Origin: Sporanaerobium hydrogeniformans
GTDB taxonomy: Bacteria > Bacillota > Clostridia > Lachnospirales > Cellulosilyticaceae
Length of the DNA: 59,691 nt
Reading direction: 5' to 3'
Assembly (NCBI RefSeq): GCF_002735925.1
Contig: NZ_PEDL01000019.1
Span: 1-59,691 of the forward strand
A program made the position numbers and the translations under genes. Shown one piece after another: positions 24,753 to 34,016 of the stretch (position 1 is the first letter of the stretch; each line of letters starts with the position of its first letter). The notes beneath the pieces were generated by a model. That model searched no databases. It saw only the letters and a list, made by a program, of their open reading frames with translations, and had not been told where the DNA came from.

Positions 24753-26285
24753 ATGCTGAGAAAAGTAGTAGGCTACATACGAGTTAGTACACAAATGCAA
24801 GTAGAAGAAGGTTTCAGCATAGAAGGACAGAAACAACAAATACTTGAATATGCTAAAAAACACAATATGGAAGTTGTTGGTTTCTATGTAGATGAAGGTA
24901 TCTCGGGAAAAAGTATTGAAGGAAGACATGCACTTAAAAAACTATTAGATGATACCAAGAAGGGTTGCTTTCAAGAGGTCATTACATGGAAAGTCAGTAG
25001 AGTAGCAAGAGATGTAAATGACCTCTTATATTTTATTAAAGAACTTAATAATGAAGATATAGTATTAAGAAGTATCAGCGAAAACATCTCTACAGAATCT
25101 GTCAATAGTACCTTTTTAGTTCAAATGATGGGTGCTGTTGCAGAACTTGAAAGAAAGGTGATTACAGAGAATGTTAAACTAGGGATTAACCAGAAGCTAA
25201 GGGAAGGTTGGTACAAGGGAGCACCTGTTCTAGGGTATGATATTGTTCCAAAGAAATTATGTAAAGAAAATCATATTGAAACAAACTTGCAAGTAAATAA
25301 AGAAGAAGCAGAAGTGGTCAAATTAATCTTTAATCTATATGAACAAGGAAAAGGCTATAAGGCTATTGTTAATGTACTTAATACAAACAACATAAAAACT
25401 AAAACAGGTAAAAATTTTAGTATTGGCAGCATCAATAAGATTTTAAATAGGAGACTTTACACAGGAGAAATAGAGCACAAAATCAATGGAAAGATAGAAA
25501 TTGTCCAAGGAAAACATGAACCTATCATCACCATGGAACAGTGGCAGGAAACTAGAAAAGATACTTTAAGGGAACACAAAAAAAGAGAAAGTAGGATTTT
25601 TACATTATCAAAACTATTAAAATGTCCTCAATGCAAAAGTACAATGGTGGGTGGATCGTCAGTAGGAAGAAGAGGAAAGAAATATTACTATTACCTTTGT
25701 GAAGATCACTTGAATAAAGGTAAGGCAGTATGTAAAGCAAATTCGGTTCCGGCAGATAGAATAGAAGAGGAAGTATATAGGGAATTAGGCAGGCTTATTA
25801 ACCAACCTCAAATAGTAGAAGAAGTGTATAGAAAAATTAATACCTATAATGCTGATTATAGACAGAAGATGAAAATGCTTAATGAATTTGCAAGTAAAAA
25901 AGAAGTATTAGAAAAAAGAAAACGGTTATTAATGAAGCAATTTGAATTAGATAAGCTTTCAAAAGAAACCTTTATAGTAAGTATTAATGAAATTAAAGAG
26001 CAACTTGTAACAATGGAACAGACAGAGAAGGAGCTACAGCAATACTTAAGCGATAACGCAAAAGCAATAATACCGTTAGAAGATATTAAAGAGGTCTTTC
26101 AAAATTTGATAGAGTTATTAAAGAAGCAGGAACCAAAGCAAATAAAACAATTATTAGTATATATTATTAATGAAATTGTAGTAGATGAAAAGAAATACTT
26201 AAAGCACATTGAATTTAAAATAAAAGGTCAAAAATTCTATCTAGATGCTAAGGAGGAGATGGAAGATGTCAGACAAGCTAGATAA
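24753..26285 (+). CDS. Large serine recombinase 1 (CcrA-like position)
   Basis: A 510-aa site-specific recombinase. The resolvase domain has catalytic Ser12 in GYIRVSTQ, GQKQQI and the arginine segment VDEGISGKSIEGR; ERKVITENVKLG follows. Next come the Recombinase domain (about 160-270), a zinc ribbon (CPQC at about 290, later CED...VCK) and a coiled coil (about 365-440). Start 24753 has AAAGGAG upstream. Its last 20 bp overlap recombinase 2. It probably drives excision and integration of the island together with its partner. Confidence 0.94.
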   Translation: MLRKVVGYIRVSTQMQVEEGFSIEGQKQQILEYAKKHNMEVVGFYVDEGISGKSIEGRHALKKLLDDTKKGCFQEVITWKVSRVARDVNDLLYFIKELNNEDIVLRSISENISTESVNSTFLVQMMGAVAELERKVITENVKLGINQKLREGWYKGAPVLGYDIVPKKLCKENHIETNLQVNKEEAEVVKLIFNLYEQGKGYKAIVNVLNTNNIKTKTGKNFSIGSINKILNRRLYTGEIEHKINGKIEIVQGKHEPIITMEQWQETRKDTLREHKKRESRIFTLSKLLKCPQCKSTMVGGSSVGRRGKKYYYYLCEDHLNKGKAVCKANSVPADRIEEEVYRELGRLINQPQIVEEVYRKINTYNADYRQKMKMLNEFASKKEVLEKRKRLLMKQFELDKLSKETFIVSINEIKEQLVTMEQTEKELQQYLSDNAKAIIPLEDIKEVFQNLIELLKKQEPKQIKQLLVYIINEIVVDEKKYLKHIEFKIKGQKFYLDAKEEMEDVRQAR

Positions 26286-27906
26286 GCCACAAGAAGTCAG
26301 AGTAGCTCTCTATGCCAGAGTATCAACAGAAGAACAAGCATTACATGGTTTTTCAATAGAGGCACAGCTTAATGTATTAAGAAATTACTGTAAGCTTTAT
26401 AATAAGAAGATCGTCAAAGAGTATGTTGATAGAGGTATTTCGGGAAAATCTATAGCAGGCAGGTATGAACTACAACAGTTGTTAAAAGATGCAGAGTCAG
26501 GCGAATTTGATGAAGTATTGGTATGGAAGATTTCAAGATTGGCTAGGAAAGTTATAGACTTACTACAGATGGTAGAAATATTTGAAAAGAATGATGTAGT
26601 ATTTCGTTCATTCTCAGAGAACTTTGAAACAGAAACACCTATGGGAAAGTTTGCACTTCAAATGATGGGTGCAGTTGGTGAGCTTGAAAGAAATACTATT
26701 GTTGATAATGTAAAGTTAGGTATGGCACAAAGAAGTAGACAAGGCAGATGGAATGGTGGTATCTGCTTGGGTTATAAGAGTGAAGCAGTAGACTCTAGTA
26801 ATAAAAAAGATACTAGATTAGTGATTGTACCAGAAGAAGCTACTATTATAAAGAAGATATTCAATATGTATGCTAGTGGCAAAGGACTAAGAGCTATTGC
26901 TAATAGTTTAAATAAAGAAGGTTACAAAACCAAAAGAGGTAATACTTTTGATACAGCATCTATAAAGGAAATTATATTGAATCCATTATATGTAGGAAAG
27001 ATAAGATTTAATAGATATGAAAATTGGAGCGAACGAAAGAGAAAAGGTAAGAGTGAGAATGTCATTTTGGCAGATGGTGTTCATGAACCTATTATCACAC
27101 AGGAACTATGGGATAGAGTACAAGCTATTCAAAAGTCAAAAGCAGACAAGCCAATGAAGAACTATGAGGGTAATTACATATTAACTGGACTTATGAAATG
27201 TCCATTCTGTGGTGCAACTATGGTTGGAACAAGAACAAATAACAAATTGAAAGATGGCACTAAGAAAGTCATTAGATACTATTCATGTGGAGCAGCTAGA
27301 AGTAAGGGAGCATCAGTATGTGGTTTCCATAGTATTCGAGCAGACTATGCGGAGCAATATGTGTTAGATAGAATTAATGTAGCAGTAACACACCCTGAAC
27401 TACTAAAGAAGTTAGTTGATAAAGTAAATGCTCATAAGAAAGAGATGGTCAAACCATTGCAAGAAGAACTTCAAGCTAACAAGCAAGCTATAGAAAAGGT
27501 GAAGGCTAGTCGTGACAAATACCTGAACCTATTTGATGAAAAGCTCATTGACCAAGAGCTGTTGACAGAGAGGCTTCAAGAGCTGAATCAAGAGTTTGAG
27601 AGGCTAGTCAAACGTCAAAACGAATTAGAAGTAAGTCTCAATGGGTGTGACTTAGAGGAGCTGACCTATGAGTATGTGCAAGAGGTCATGAGCCACTTGA
27701 ACGAAATCTTGCAGGATATGCCTAATGATGAAAGAAAAGCATTTTACCATATGATTATAGAAGAAATAGTAGTAAGTCAGGAGAAGCAAATAGAAGTGAT
27801 AAAATTGAAAATAGATGAAGAGGTTCAAAAAGAATTTATAAAGCAATCCCCATCCGAGACACAATCGGATGGGGATATTTTTATACAGATAGATATTGTA
27901 ATATGA
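26266..27906 (+). CDS. Large serine recombinase 2 (CcrB-like position)
   Basis: A 546-aa recombinase with catalytic Ser20 in ALYARVSTEEQ, FSIEAQ and DRGISGKSIAGR. The Recombinase domain spans about 175-290, the zinc ribbon starts with CPFC near 311 (second pair SCG...VCG), and a coiled coil about 400-470 precedes the end. RBS AAGGAGG lies inside the previous gene. The tandem of two different intact large serine recombinases is the hallmark of ccrAB-type systems, though tandem recombinases also occur in clostridial mobilisable elements. Confidence 0.94.
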   Translation: MSDKLDKPQEVRVALYARVSTEEQALHGFSIEAQLNVLRNYCKLYNKKIVKEYVDRGISGKSIAGRYELQQLLKDAESGEFDEVLVWKISRLARKVIDLLQMVEIFEKNDVVFRSFSENFETETPMGKFALQMMGAVGELERNTIVDNVKLGMAQRSRQGRWNGGICLGYKSEAVDSSNKKDTRLVIVPEEATIIKKIFNMYASGKGLRAIANSLNKEGYKTKRGNTFDTASIKEIILNPLYVGKIRFNRYENWSERKRKGKSENVILADGVHEPIITQELWDRVQAIQKSKADKPMKNYEGNYILTGLMKCPFCGATMVGTRTNNKLKDGTKKVIRYYSCGAARSKGASVCGFHSIRADYAEQYVLDRINVAVTHPELLKKLVDKVNAHKKEMVKPLQEELQANKQAIEKVKASRDKYLNLFDEKLIDQELLTERLQELNQEFERLVKRQNELEVSLNGCDLEELTYEYVQEVMSHLNEILQDMPNDERKAFYHMIIEEIVVSQEKQIEVIKLKIDEEVQKEFIKQSPSETQSDGDIFIQIDIVI

Positions 27907-28025
27907 TTGGAACAAAAGAAGGAACAAAAATATTGACAAAAATCTGAAAAAGGTATAAATTGTATTTAGACAACAAAGTGGAACAAAAGATGGAATAAGG
28001 TTTGTTAATGTGAGAAAGGGGGGGG
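27907..28025 (+). promoter_or_regulatory. Promoter with flanking repeats and a G8 tract
   Basis: TTGACA (27933-27938) and TAAATT (27956-27961) are 17 bp apart. TGGAACAAAAGA occurs before the promoter (about 27907) and again after it (about 27978). The RBS of the next gene lies in a run of eight Gs (28018-28025). Directly behind a large serine recombinase gene, the repeats could also mark an attachment site. Confidence 0.55.
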
Positions 28026-28028
28026 AAT

Positions 28029-28268
28029 ATGAAGGATAAACTTTTGGGAATTGGAATAGTAGTAGTACTTATGCTTGTTTTATGCAATTTGCCAGAAATT
28101 ATAGTTTTCATTTATCCAAACAATATCTTGAGGGTATTTACTTATGGGATATTAGGTGGATTATATGATCTTGGGGTAGTAATTGTATCCATTTACATAG
28201 GTTTTGGAATAATAGGAATTGCAATTTCAGAATTAATAGAACGTATTAAAGACATTTTTGGAAAATAA
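28029..28268 (+). CDS. Small membrane protein (79 aa)
   Basis: Two or three hydrophobic segments (about 4-30, 40-65) and a short charged end ERIKDIFGK. The RBS is a G8 tract immediately before AATATG. It sits 56 bp before a large P-loop protein gene, from which it is separated by a hairpin. Two-gene units of a small membrane protein and an NTPase occur in phage-defence loci, but no specific family is recognised. Confidence 0.55.
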   Translation: MKDKLLGIGIVVVLMLVLCNLPEIIVFIYPNNILRVFTYGILGGLYDLGVVIVSIYIGFGIIGIAISELIERIKDIFGK

Positions 28269-28271
28269 TAA

Positions 28272-28297
28272 ATGTGGGAGGTTATAATCTCCCACAT
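28272..28297 (+). terminator. Hairpin before the P-loop protein gene
   Basis: ATGTGGGAG/CTCCCACAT, a 9-bp stem with an 8-nt loop and no long T-tract, ends 18 bp before the GCGGAGG RBS. It belongs to the series of intercistronic stems in this island. Confidence 0.6.
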
Positions 28298-28324
28298 ATA
28301 CTTAAATTAGGCGGAGGAAATAGA

Positions 28325-30631
28325 ATGAATACAGCAAGTATAAGAGAATGTAAAGGGACGGATTATTTATCAGTAATATATAGACATCCTGTAAAAAAGG
28401 ATGCAAAAGGGAATGCAGGGTTAAGAGTAAGGAGAAGCCTTGGAACAAAAGATAGTGATATAGCAAATGAATTAGTGGAAGAGATGAATGTAATATTAGG
28501 TGATAAGTATTGGTGGGATGTGCAGAAACGAGTTGAGGCATCTAAAAGATTTTCATCCGTTATAGTTAGTGCTTTTTATGATTTTTTTGATGATGAAGAG
28601 ATGAATTATGAAGAAGTAATAGAAGAGAGCATACCTGCTAAAAGGTGTACCAAAGTATTATTAATGGGAAGTACGGGAGCAGGAAAGACTAGTTTATTAA
28701 GGCAATTAATTGGAACACAGAAAGATAACTTTCCATCCACGTCAAGTGTAAGAACAACTACAAGTGAGATGGAGATAGTGTGTGTAGAAAGTAATGAATA
28801 TATAATCTTGGTTAAGTTTATGAGTAGAGAACAGGTCGCGCTCTATGTAGAAGAGTGTATACAACAAGGAGTTAAAGAATATTTGATTCAAACTAAAAAT
28901 GCTACATGTAGTAATATAGTAGTGAATAAAGTAGAAGAAGCATTTCTAAATCATAAAGATTTAACAGTAAGACTTGCATATATATTAGGGAAAAAATATA
29001 TTGATGAAGAAATTGATGAAGATGAAGAGATAGTTGATGATGAGGCGGAGGAAAATGATAAAGAGGAGGAAATATTAAATGATAATTCTATTAAGAATAG
29101 GATAGAGTATTTTATAGAGGAGATAATAAAAATTGGAGAAAAAGTAAGAGAAACTATTAAGGATATAGTAGATAATGAAATTGAGGCAGATAGTATAGAG
29201 AATAGAATAAGTGAAATGCAAGAATACATAGATTTAGTTGAAGAGATTGTAGAAGATATTATGGTACGCTTTAAACAAATAGTATCTATTAAGGGTGGAA
29301 CAATTATTGACCAAAAAAGAGAATGGATTAGATTATGGAGATATTCAACACAATCTAAAGCAGAATTTATTAAAGTATGTAAGTTGTTTACAAGTAATAA
29401 TCGGTTTTATTGGGGGAAATTACTTACTCCAATAGTAGAGAAGATAAGAATAGGAGGAGCATTTAAACCTATAAGTCAGAATGAAGTTAAAGACATTATG
29501 TTTATTGATAGTGTAGGATTAGGACATGCTATTAATACGAATTCTATACCGACTGTTCCCACAGTACTAACATCAAAGTTTAAAGAATGTGAGAAAATAT
29601 TGTTAGTTGATAATGCAAAGCAAGCATTATTGGCAAGTTGCCAAAAAGCAATAGAAACTATAATTTCAAGTGGAAATATAAAGAAGTTGATAATCTGTAA
29701 TACACATATGGACCAAGTTAAGGGACAAAATATGAGGAGTAAAAATGAAAAAATAGCATATATAAATAGTGCATTAAAAGTATATTTAAATAAACTAAAA
29801 GAAAGTAGCAATGTCCTTAGTGATGAAGAAATAGGTGAATTAGTAGATAGAACCATTTATATTTGGGGACTGAATAAGAAAAATATAGGTGAATATAGTA
29901 ATGAGCAGATTCAAAATTTACTAGGAGGACTTGTAAGTGCAACAATAAAGGAACAGGAGCAATATGATATAAAGGAAACATCATCCAATACAAAGGAAAT
30001 ACAATATGATGCAGGAGAAATTGTTAATAGTATTACAAAGGCAGTCAAAGAATTTAGAGACAAATGGGATTTGATTTTAGGGATACCTTATAAAACATAT
30101 AGAGCAGAACATTGGACTAGAATAAAGGCTTTAAGTAGGAGATTAGCATATTGGGGAATGGATAATTATAATAATGAATTAGCTCCTATAGCTGATATAC
30201 TGTATGAGTTATCAGTAGAACTGAGTAAATGTTTTTCTACACCATATAATATAAGTCAGTTTGGTGATGAGACAAAAGATATAACGGAACGAATTAACAT
30301 AATAAAACAAAATGTATTTGCAGATTTACACATGACTATGAGCCAGAGAATTTGGGATAGGGATTATTCTTGGAGTGGAGAATATCAAGGTGAACTCAAA
30401 CAAAAAAAGAGATGGCAAATTGCATGTGATTACTGGGGAGAAGGTTCTTCATATCGTAGAAAAGATATGATAGAAAATGTGTTGGCTATTGGAGTACCAA
30501 GATTAGGAAATCTGCATGAGATAACAGAAGATCTTAGAGAAAAAGAGTTAGTAGTTGATATACTAGCTATTATTAAGAGAAATTTAGCAGATAATAATGC
30601 TAAGATAGGAAGATATAAACCATATGTATAG
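28325..30631 (+). CDS. Large P-loop GTPase-like protein with integrase-type N-terminus
   Basis: A 768-aa protein. Residues 1-60 (IRECKGTDYLSVIYRHPV...LRVRRSLGTKDSDIANELVEEM) resemble the AP2-like arm-binding domain of tyrosine integrases. Walker A GSTGAGKT is at 115-122, a possible switch segment STSSVRTTTSEME follows, DSVGLGH (about 395) fits a G3 site, and CNTHMDQ (about 458) fits a G4-like NTxxD. A long acidic helical insert lies at about 225-330 and a 250-residue C-terminal region is unassigned. ATG 28325 has GGCGGAGG upstream. Candidate dynamin/GTPase-type defence protein; function inferred only. Confidence 0.65.
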   Translation: MNTASIRECKGTDYLSVIYRHPVKKDAKGNAGLRVRRSLGTKDSDIANELVEEMNVILGDKYWWDVQKRVEASKRFSSVIVSAFYDFFDDEEMNYEEVIEESIPAKRCTKVLLMGSTGAGKTSLLRQLIGTQKDNFPSTSSVRTTTSEMEIVCVESNEYIILVKFMSREQVALYVEECIQQGVKEYLIQTKNATCSNIVVNKVEEAFLNHKDLTVRLAYILGKKYIDEEIDEDEEIVDDEAEENDKEEEILNDNSIKNRIEYFIEEIIKIGEKVRETIKDIVDNEIEADSIENRISEMQEYIDLVEEIVEDIMVRFKQIVSIKGGTIIDQKREWIRLWRYSTQSKAEFIKVCKLFTSNNRFYWGKLLTPIVEKIRIGGAFKPISQNEVKDIMFIDSVGLGHAINTNSIPTVPTVLTSKFKECEKILLVDNAKQALLASCQKAIETIISSGNIKKLIICNTHMDQVKGQNMRSKNEKIAYINSALKVYLNKLKESSNVLSDEEIGELVDRTIYIWGLNKKNIGEYSNEQIQNLLGGLVSATIKEQEQYDIKETSSNTKEIQYDAGEIVNSITKAVKEFRDKWDLILGIPYKTYRAEHWTRIKALSRRLAYWGMDNYNNELAPIADILYELSVELSKCFSTPYNISQFGDETKDITERINIIKQNVFADLHMTMSQRIWDRDYSWSGEYQGELKQKKRWQIACDYWGEGSSYRRKDMIENVLAIGVPRLGNLHEITEDLREKELVVDILAIIKRNLADNNAKIGRYKPYV

Positions 30632-30671
30632 AAGGGGGAAAACGCTTATCAAGTAAATAATACAATAGATA

Positions 30672-30730
30672 AAAACCGCCAGTTATTTAGGTGAGGAGAA
30701 CCTTACCATAAATAAATAAGATTTTTTTTA
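30672..30730 (+). repeat. Dispersed repeat, copy C (hairpin form)
   Basis: TTATTTAGGTGAGG (30683-30696) pairs with CCTTACC-A-TAAATAA (30701-30715), then ATAAGATTTTTTTT. The 3' half GAACCTTACCATAAATAA is the copy A/B sequence with one change. Upstream AACCGCC (30674-30680) is complementary to GGCGGTT in copy A, so the ancestral unit was probably a long terminator-like hairpin. Here it can terminate the P-loop gene. Confidence 0.65.
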
Positions 30731-30806
30731 GAAGTATTGAGAATACTGGATTTTAGATTTGTTAATAGGGGATAAAGATATAAAAAATAAATACTTTAAG
30801 TAATTG

Positions 30807-30834
30807 ATAGAGAGCCATATGCTCTCTATTTTTA
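30807..30834 (+). terminator. Intrinsic terminator
   Basis: ATAGAGAGC/GCTCTCTAT (30807-30815 with 30821-30829) with a 5-nt loop and five Ts. It lies between the P-loop gene and the Rpn pseudogene. Confidence 0.85.
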
Positions 30835-30921
30835 TGATAGAAAATGAAAGTTATGATATAATCGAGTTAGAAATAACGATACTTTGACTAGAATGAACGG
30901 CATAAGAGAAACTATAAATTA

Positions 30922-31650
30922 ATGAAAAAAGATATGAATAATATGCACGATAAAAATTATAAAAACCCTATTCTCTAACAAGGATATTTTCTTGAATCTT
31001 ATCAGTGATTTTACTGAAGAACAGTGGAAGAAAGAGCTTACATCAGATAATTTAACTTTAGTGAACAAATCCTTCATATTGGCTGATTATGAAGAAGTAG
31101 AAGCAGATATTGTGTACCAAGCATAGACTATAGTATGCCTATTAGACCTTTGATGTATATGATTGAGATTTGGCGAGAAGTACTAAAAGGAATAAGCAAA
31201 GAAAAAATCAAGAAAAAATACTTTAAACTGCCAGCTATTGTGCCGATAGTAACATATAATGGGAAGGATAAATGGAATGACCACTTACTTTTAAAGAGAA
31301 GATTAGAAAACATGAACTGTTCGGAGATAAACTATTAGATTTTGAGTATGTACTGCTAGAGGTAAATAGATATGAGAAAGAAGTTTTTTTACAAAAAGAG
31401 AGTATTTCATCAGAAATTTTCTTACTAGATCAGAAGGTTGAGTATGAATAGGTTAGCTACTATTGTAAAAGCGTTTAATAAATTAACATCTGAAGAAAAA
31501 TTACAGCTTAAGAACTGGTTAGCCCATATCTTAAGTGAAGAGATAAAAGACGAAGTTATCACTGAAAAAAATAAGAGATTTTTTAAAAGAGACTTTTGGC
31601 ATAGATTAATTTCTCTATATTATAATAATATACCTAAAATGCAGAGCTAG
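30922..31650 (+). pseudogene. Rpn-family (PD-(D/E)XK) nuclease/transposase, decayed
   Basis: Fragments in different frames line up as one Rpn/PDDEXK protein: MKKDMNNMHDKNYKNPIL, then DIFLNLISDFTEEQWKKEL...NKSFILADYEEVEADIVYQA. MPIRPLMYMIEIWREVL...FKLPAIVPIVTYNGKDKWND follows, then LLDFEYVLLEVNRYEKEVFLQKE and a C-terminal helix set ending at 31650. At least three frameshifts or stops separate them, and the central nuclease motif block is missing. The family is associated with recombination-promoting nucleases that multiply in Firmicute genomes. Confidence 0.78.
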
Positions 31651-31716
31651 AGCAAAATAATAATGTTTTAGCTCTATATTTTTTTGACTTTAATCAAAAC
31701 AGAAAGGAAAAAAGAA

Positions 31717-32496
31717 ATGAGAAAATCAATACAAACATATAAGCCAAAAGAACTTGCCAATATGTTTCTATTACATACTAATACGATTAGATTTTATGAA
31801 AGGATAGGCTTTATTTCAAAAGCTAAACGAGGCCCCAATGGCTATCGTCAATATACCGAAAAACATGTTTTACAGATGAGGCTAGTCAGATACATATTTG
31901 CATATCCATTTACAAACCATCAAATCCGAGACAGAGGAGGTAAGTTGATTAAGAAGATTGCAGAGGGGGACTTAATAGCAGGAAGGCAGGAAACTCAGGC
32001 TTATATAGCTTGTATTAATAAGGAGATTGATAAGGCAGAAAACACAATACATATTTTACAGGAGTGGGCAAATGATAAGGGAGCAAGAGTAAAAAAAGAA
32101 AAAGCAAAGAAAGAGGTTCAAAGCTATACACGAAAAGAGATGGCAAATTTATTAGGAACGACTGTGGAGGCGGTGCGTAATTGGGAGCGCAATATGCTTA
32201 TAAAAACAGAGCTACGAGGCAAAAACAATGAAGTATTATTTCAAGATACAGATTTAAATAGGATGAAGATCATTTATATGCTACGCCAAACCGGATACAG
32301 CATATCTGCAATCCACCGGTGTCTAGCAATGTATGATAAAGGACAGGATAAAAACTTAGTAGGAGTACTTAATACATTAGAACAAGAAGGGCTATTATCA
32401 GCAGGTGATGCATGGAATGAGCAGTTGAAAAAAGTAAAACAAGATGCAGAGAAAATCCCTTTATTAATTGAAGAGATGGGTCAGTTAGTAAATTAA
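31717..32496 (+). CDS. Double-MerR-domain transcriptional regulator
   Basis: A 259-aa protein with two MerR-type winged helices. The first, about residues 6-75 (YKPKELANMFLLHTNTIRFYERIGFI...GYRQYTEKHV), and the second, about 140-215 (YTRKEMANLLGTTVEAVRNWERNML...DLNRMKIIYMLRQTGYSI), are joined by a helical linker. Normal MerR proteins have one. ATG 31717 has GAAAGGAAAA upstream. A paralogue with the same layout lies at 45599. The following peptidase is a possible target. The ligand is unknown. Confidence 0.85.
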   Translation: MRKSIQTYKPKELANMFLLHTNTIRFYERIGFISKAKRGPNGYRQYTEKHVLQMRLVRYIFAYPFTNHQIRDRGGKLIKKIAEGDLIAGRQETQAYIACINKEIDKAENTIHILQEWANDKGARVKKEKAKKEVQSYTRKEMANLLGTTVEAVRNWERNMLIKTELRGKNNEVLFQDTDLNRMKIIYMLRQTGYSISAIHRCLAMYDKGQDKNLVGVLNTLEQEGLLSAGDAWNEQLKKVKQDAEKIPLLIEEMGQLVN

Positions 32497-32590
32497 CTTT
32501 ACAGTAGTACACCACCCCTGCTTTTAGATATAGACTACTATTAAAGCATGCTTCAATAGTAGTTAGAATAAATAAGATAGAGGTGGTAGG

Positions 32591-33790
32591 ATGAAAATAG
32601 AGGACTTATTAATAGAAATCGTAAAAGAGCGACCAGTAGGCACAGAGAATAATGAAAAGATAATAGCTTTGCTAAAAGAAGAATTCTTAGCATTAGGGTG
32701 TAGTGTGACAGCATTACCATTTAAATGTTTGGTTTGGAAAAAAGGAAGTTCTACGTTTAAAATAGGTGATATAGAATTAAAGATTGAGGCAAGTCCATAT
32801 TCAGCTGCGTTTGATGGTACAGGAGAGGGTATTGTTATAGATGAACTAGCAGCATTACAAACAACACCTTTAAGAGACAAAATTATTATTTTACGTGGAG
32901 AAGCCACGCAAAAGGCTATGCAGCCTAAAGATTATCCATTTTACTATCCTGATGAAGATAGAAATGTGATTTTAAGATTAGAAAATGAGCGACCTAAAGC
33001 AATATTAGCTCTGACAGGTCAGTCACAACTTAGCGGGATGAATCCTTTTCCCATGTTTACAGATGGGAATTTTTCTATTCCTTCTGGATACATGAGTGAG
33101 AGTAAATGGGAGCAAATTAGACAGCTATGGCCAGCAGATAACAAATTATCAATAAGAATAGTTTCTGAAAACATACAGGTACAAAGTAGTCAACTGATTG
33201 CACACAAAGAGGGAGTAAACTCTAAAGAAACGATAGTAGTATGTGCACATATGGATACACAATATGAGACTATGGGAGCACTTGATAATGCTACAGGTAT
33301 TGCTATTCTAATAGCACTTATGCAAAAATTAAAAAGAATAGAGTGTGCATTTGATATAGAGTTCGTACCCTTTAATACGGAAGAATATTTTGGTGCAAAT
33401 GGCGAAGTCAGTTATCTTAAGTATCTAGATAACGAGCAAAAGAGAATTTCATTAGTTATTAATATTGATTCACCATGTCACATTGGTTCAAATAGTGCGA
33501 TATCTTACTATAATATTCATGAAAATCAGAAGTATATTATTGATCAAACAATAACATTACATGAATGTATTGAAAAGGGAGAATCTTGGTATGCAGGAGA
33601 TCACTGTGCCTTTGCATTTAGAGGGATATCTTGTCTAGCTGTTTCTTCTTCAGATTTATTTGAGGGTGCATTAGCACATATACATACACCTAAAGATACC
33701 ATTAAGGATGTTGACAGAGAGTTAATTGGAGGGACTGTTGACTTTTTAGTTGAGTTAGTTAAAAACTGGAGCAAGATATTGGACAAATAA
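32591..33790 (+). CDS. M28 family zinc peptidase
   Basis: A 399-aa aminopeptidase-type protein without a signal peptide. Metal ligands fit the M28 set: CAHMDTQ (His/Asp bridge, about 218), GALDNATG (Asp, about 230), NTEEYFG (catalytic Glu and metal Glu, about 260), NIDSP (about 292) and AGDHCAF (His, about 338). The N-terminal 200 residues carry the PA-like insertion. RBS GAGGTGG. It is preceded by the double-MerR gene and a 94-bp gap with a CTACTATT/AATAGTAG stem, and followed by repeat B. Confidence 0.88.
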   Translation: MKIEDLLIEIVKERPVGTENNEKIIALLKEEFLALGCSVTALPFKCLVWKKGSSTFKIGDIELKIEASPYSAAFDGTGEGIVIDELAALQTTPLRDKIIILRGEATQKAMQPKDYPFYYPDEDRNVILRLENERPKAILALTGQSQLSGMNPFPMFTDGNFSIPSGYMSESKWEQIRQLWPADNKLSIRIVSENIQVQSSQLIAHKEGVNSKETIVVCAHMDTQYETMGALDNATGIAILIALMQKLKRIECAFDIEFVPFNTEEYFGANGEVSYLKYLDNEQKRISLVINIDSPCHIGSNSAISYYNIHENQKYIIDQTITLHECIEKGESWYAGDHCAFAFRGISCLAVSSSDLFEGALAHIHTPKDTIKDVDRELIGGTVDFLVELVKNWSKILDK

Positions 33791-33826
33791 GAATTAAATA
33801 AAAACATCCTCTTAGCGAGGTGCGAA

Positions 33827-33862
33827 GAACCATACCATAAATAAGTGAAGTTTTTTGAATAA
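33827..33862 (+). repeat. 36-bp dispersed repeat, copy B
   Basis: GAACCATACCATAAATAAG, TGAAG, TTTTTTGAATAA: same orientation as copy A, 22.9 kb away, differing only in the five-base middle. With the upstream AAAAACATCCTCTTAGCGAGGT it can fold (AAAAAC/GTTTTT, TTA/TAA, GGT/ACC), so it may also terminate the peptidase gene. It marks the right end of the accessory island; the remaining DNA to 34016 holds no gene. Confidence 0.75.
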
Positions 33863-34016
33863 GGTATTATTCTTTAGTAAAAAGATATAAAAATTTAAAA
33901 ATATTTATTATAATTCTAAATTAAAAAGGGAGCTGGGTTTATTCTATTCGCAATAGTGGTTTACCTTATACAATCTAACGGTTTATAAAAGTGAAAAAGT
34001 AAGTAATAAAATGTGG

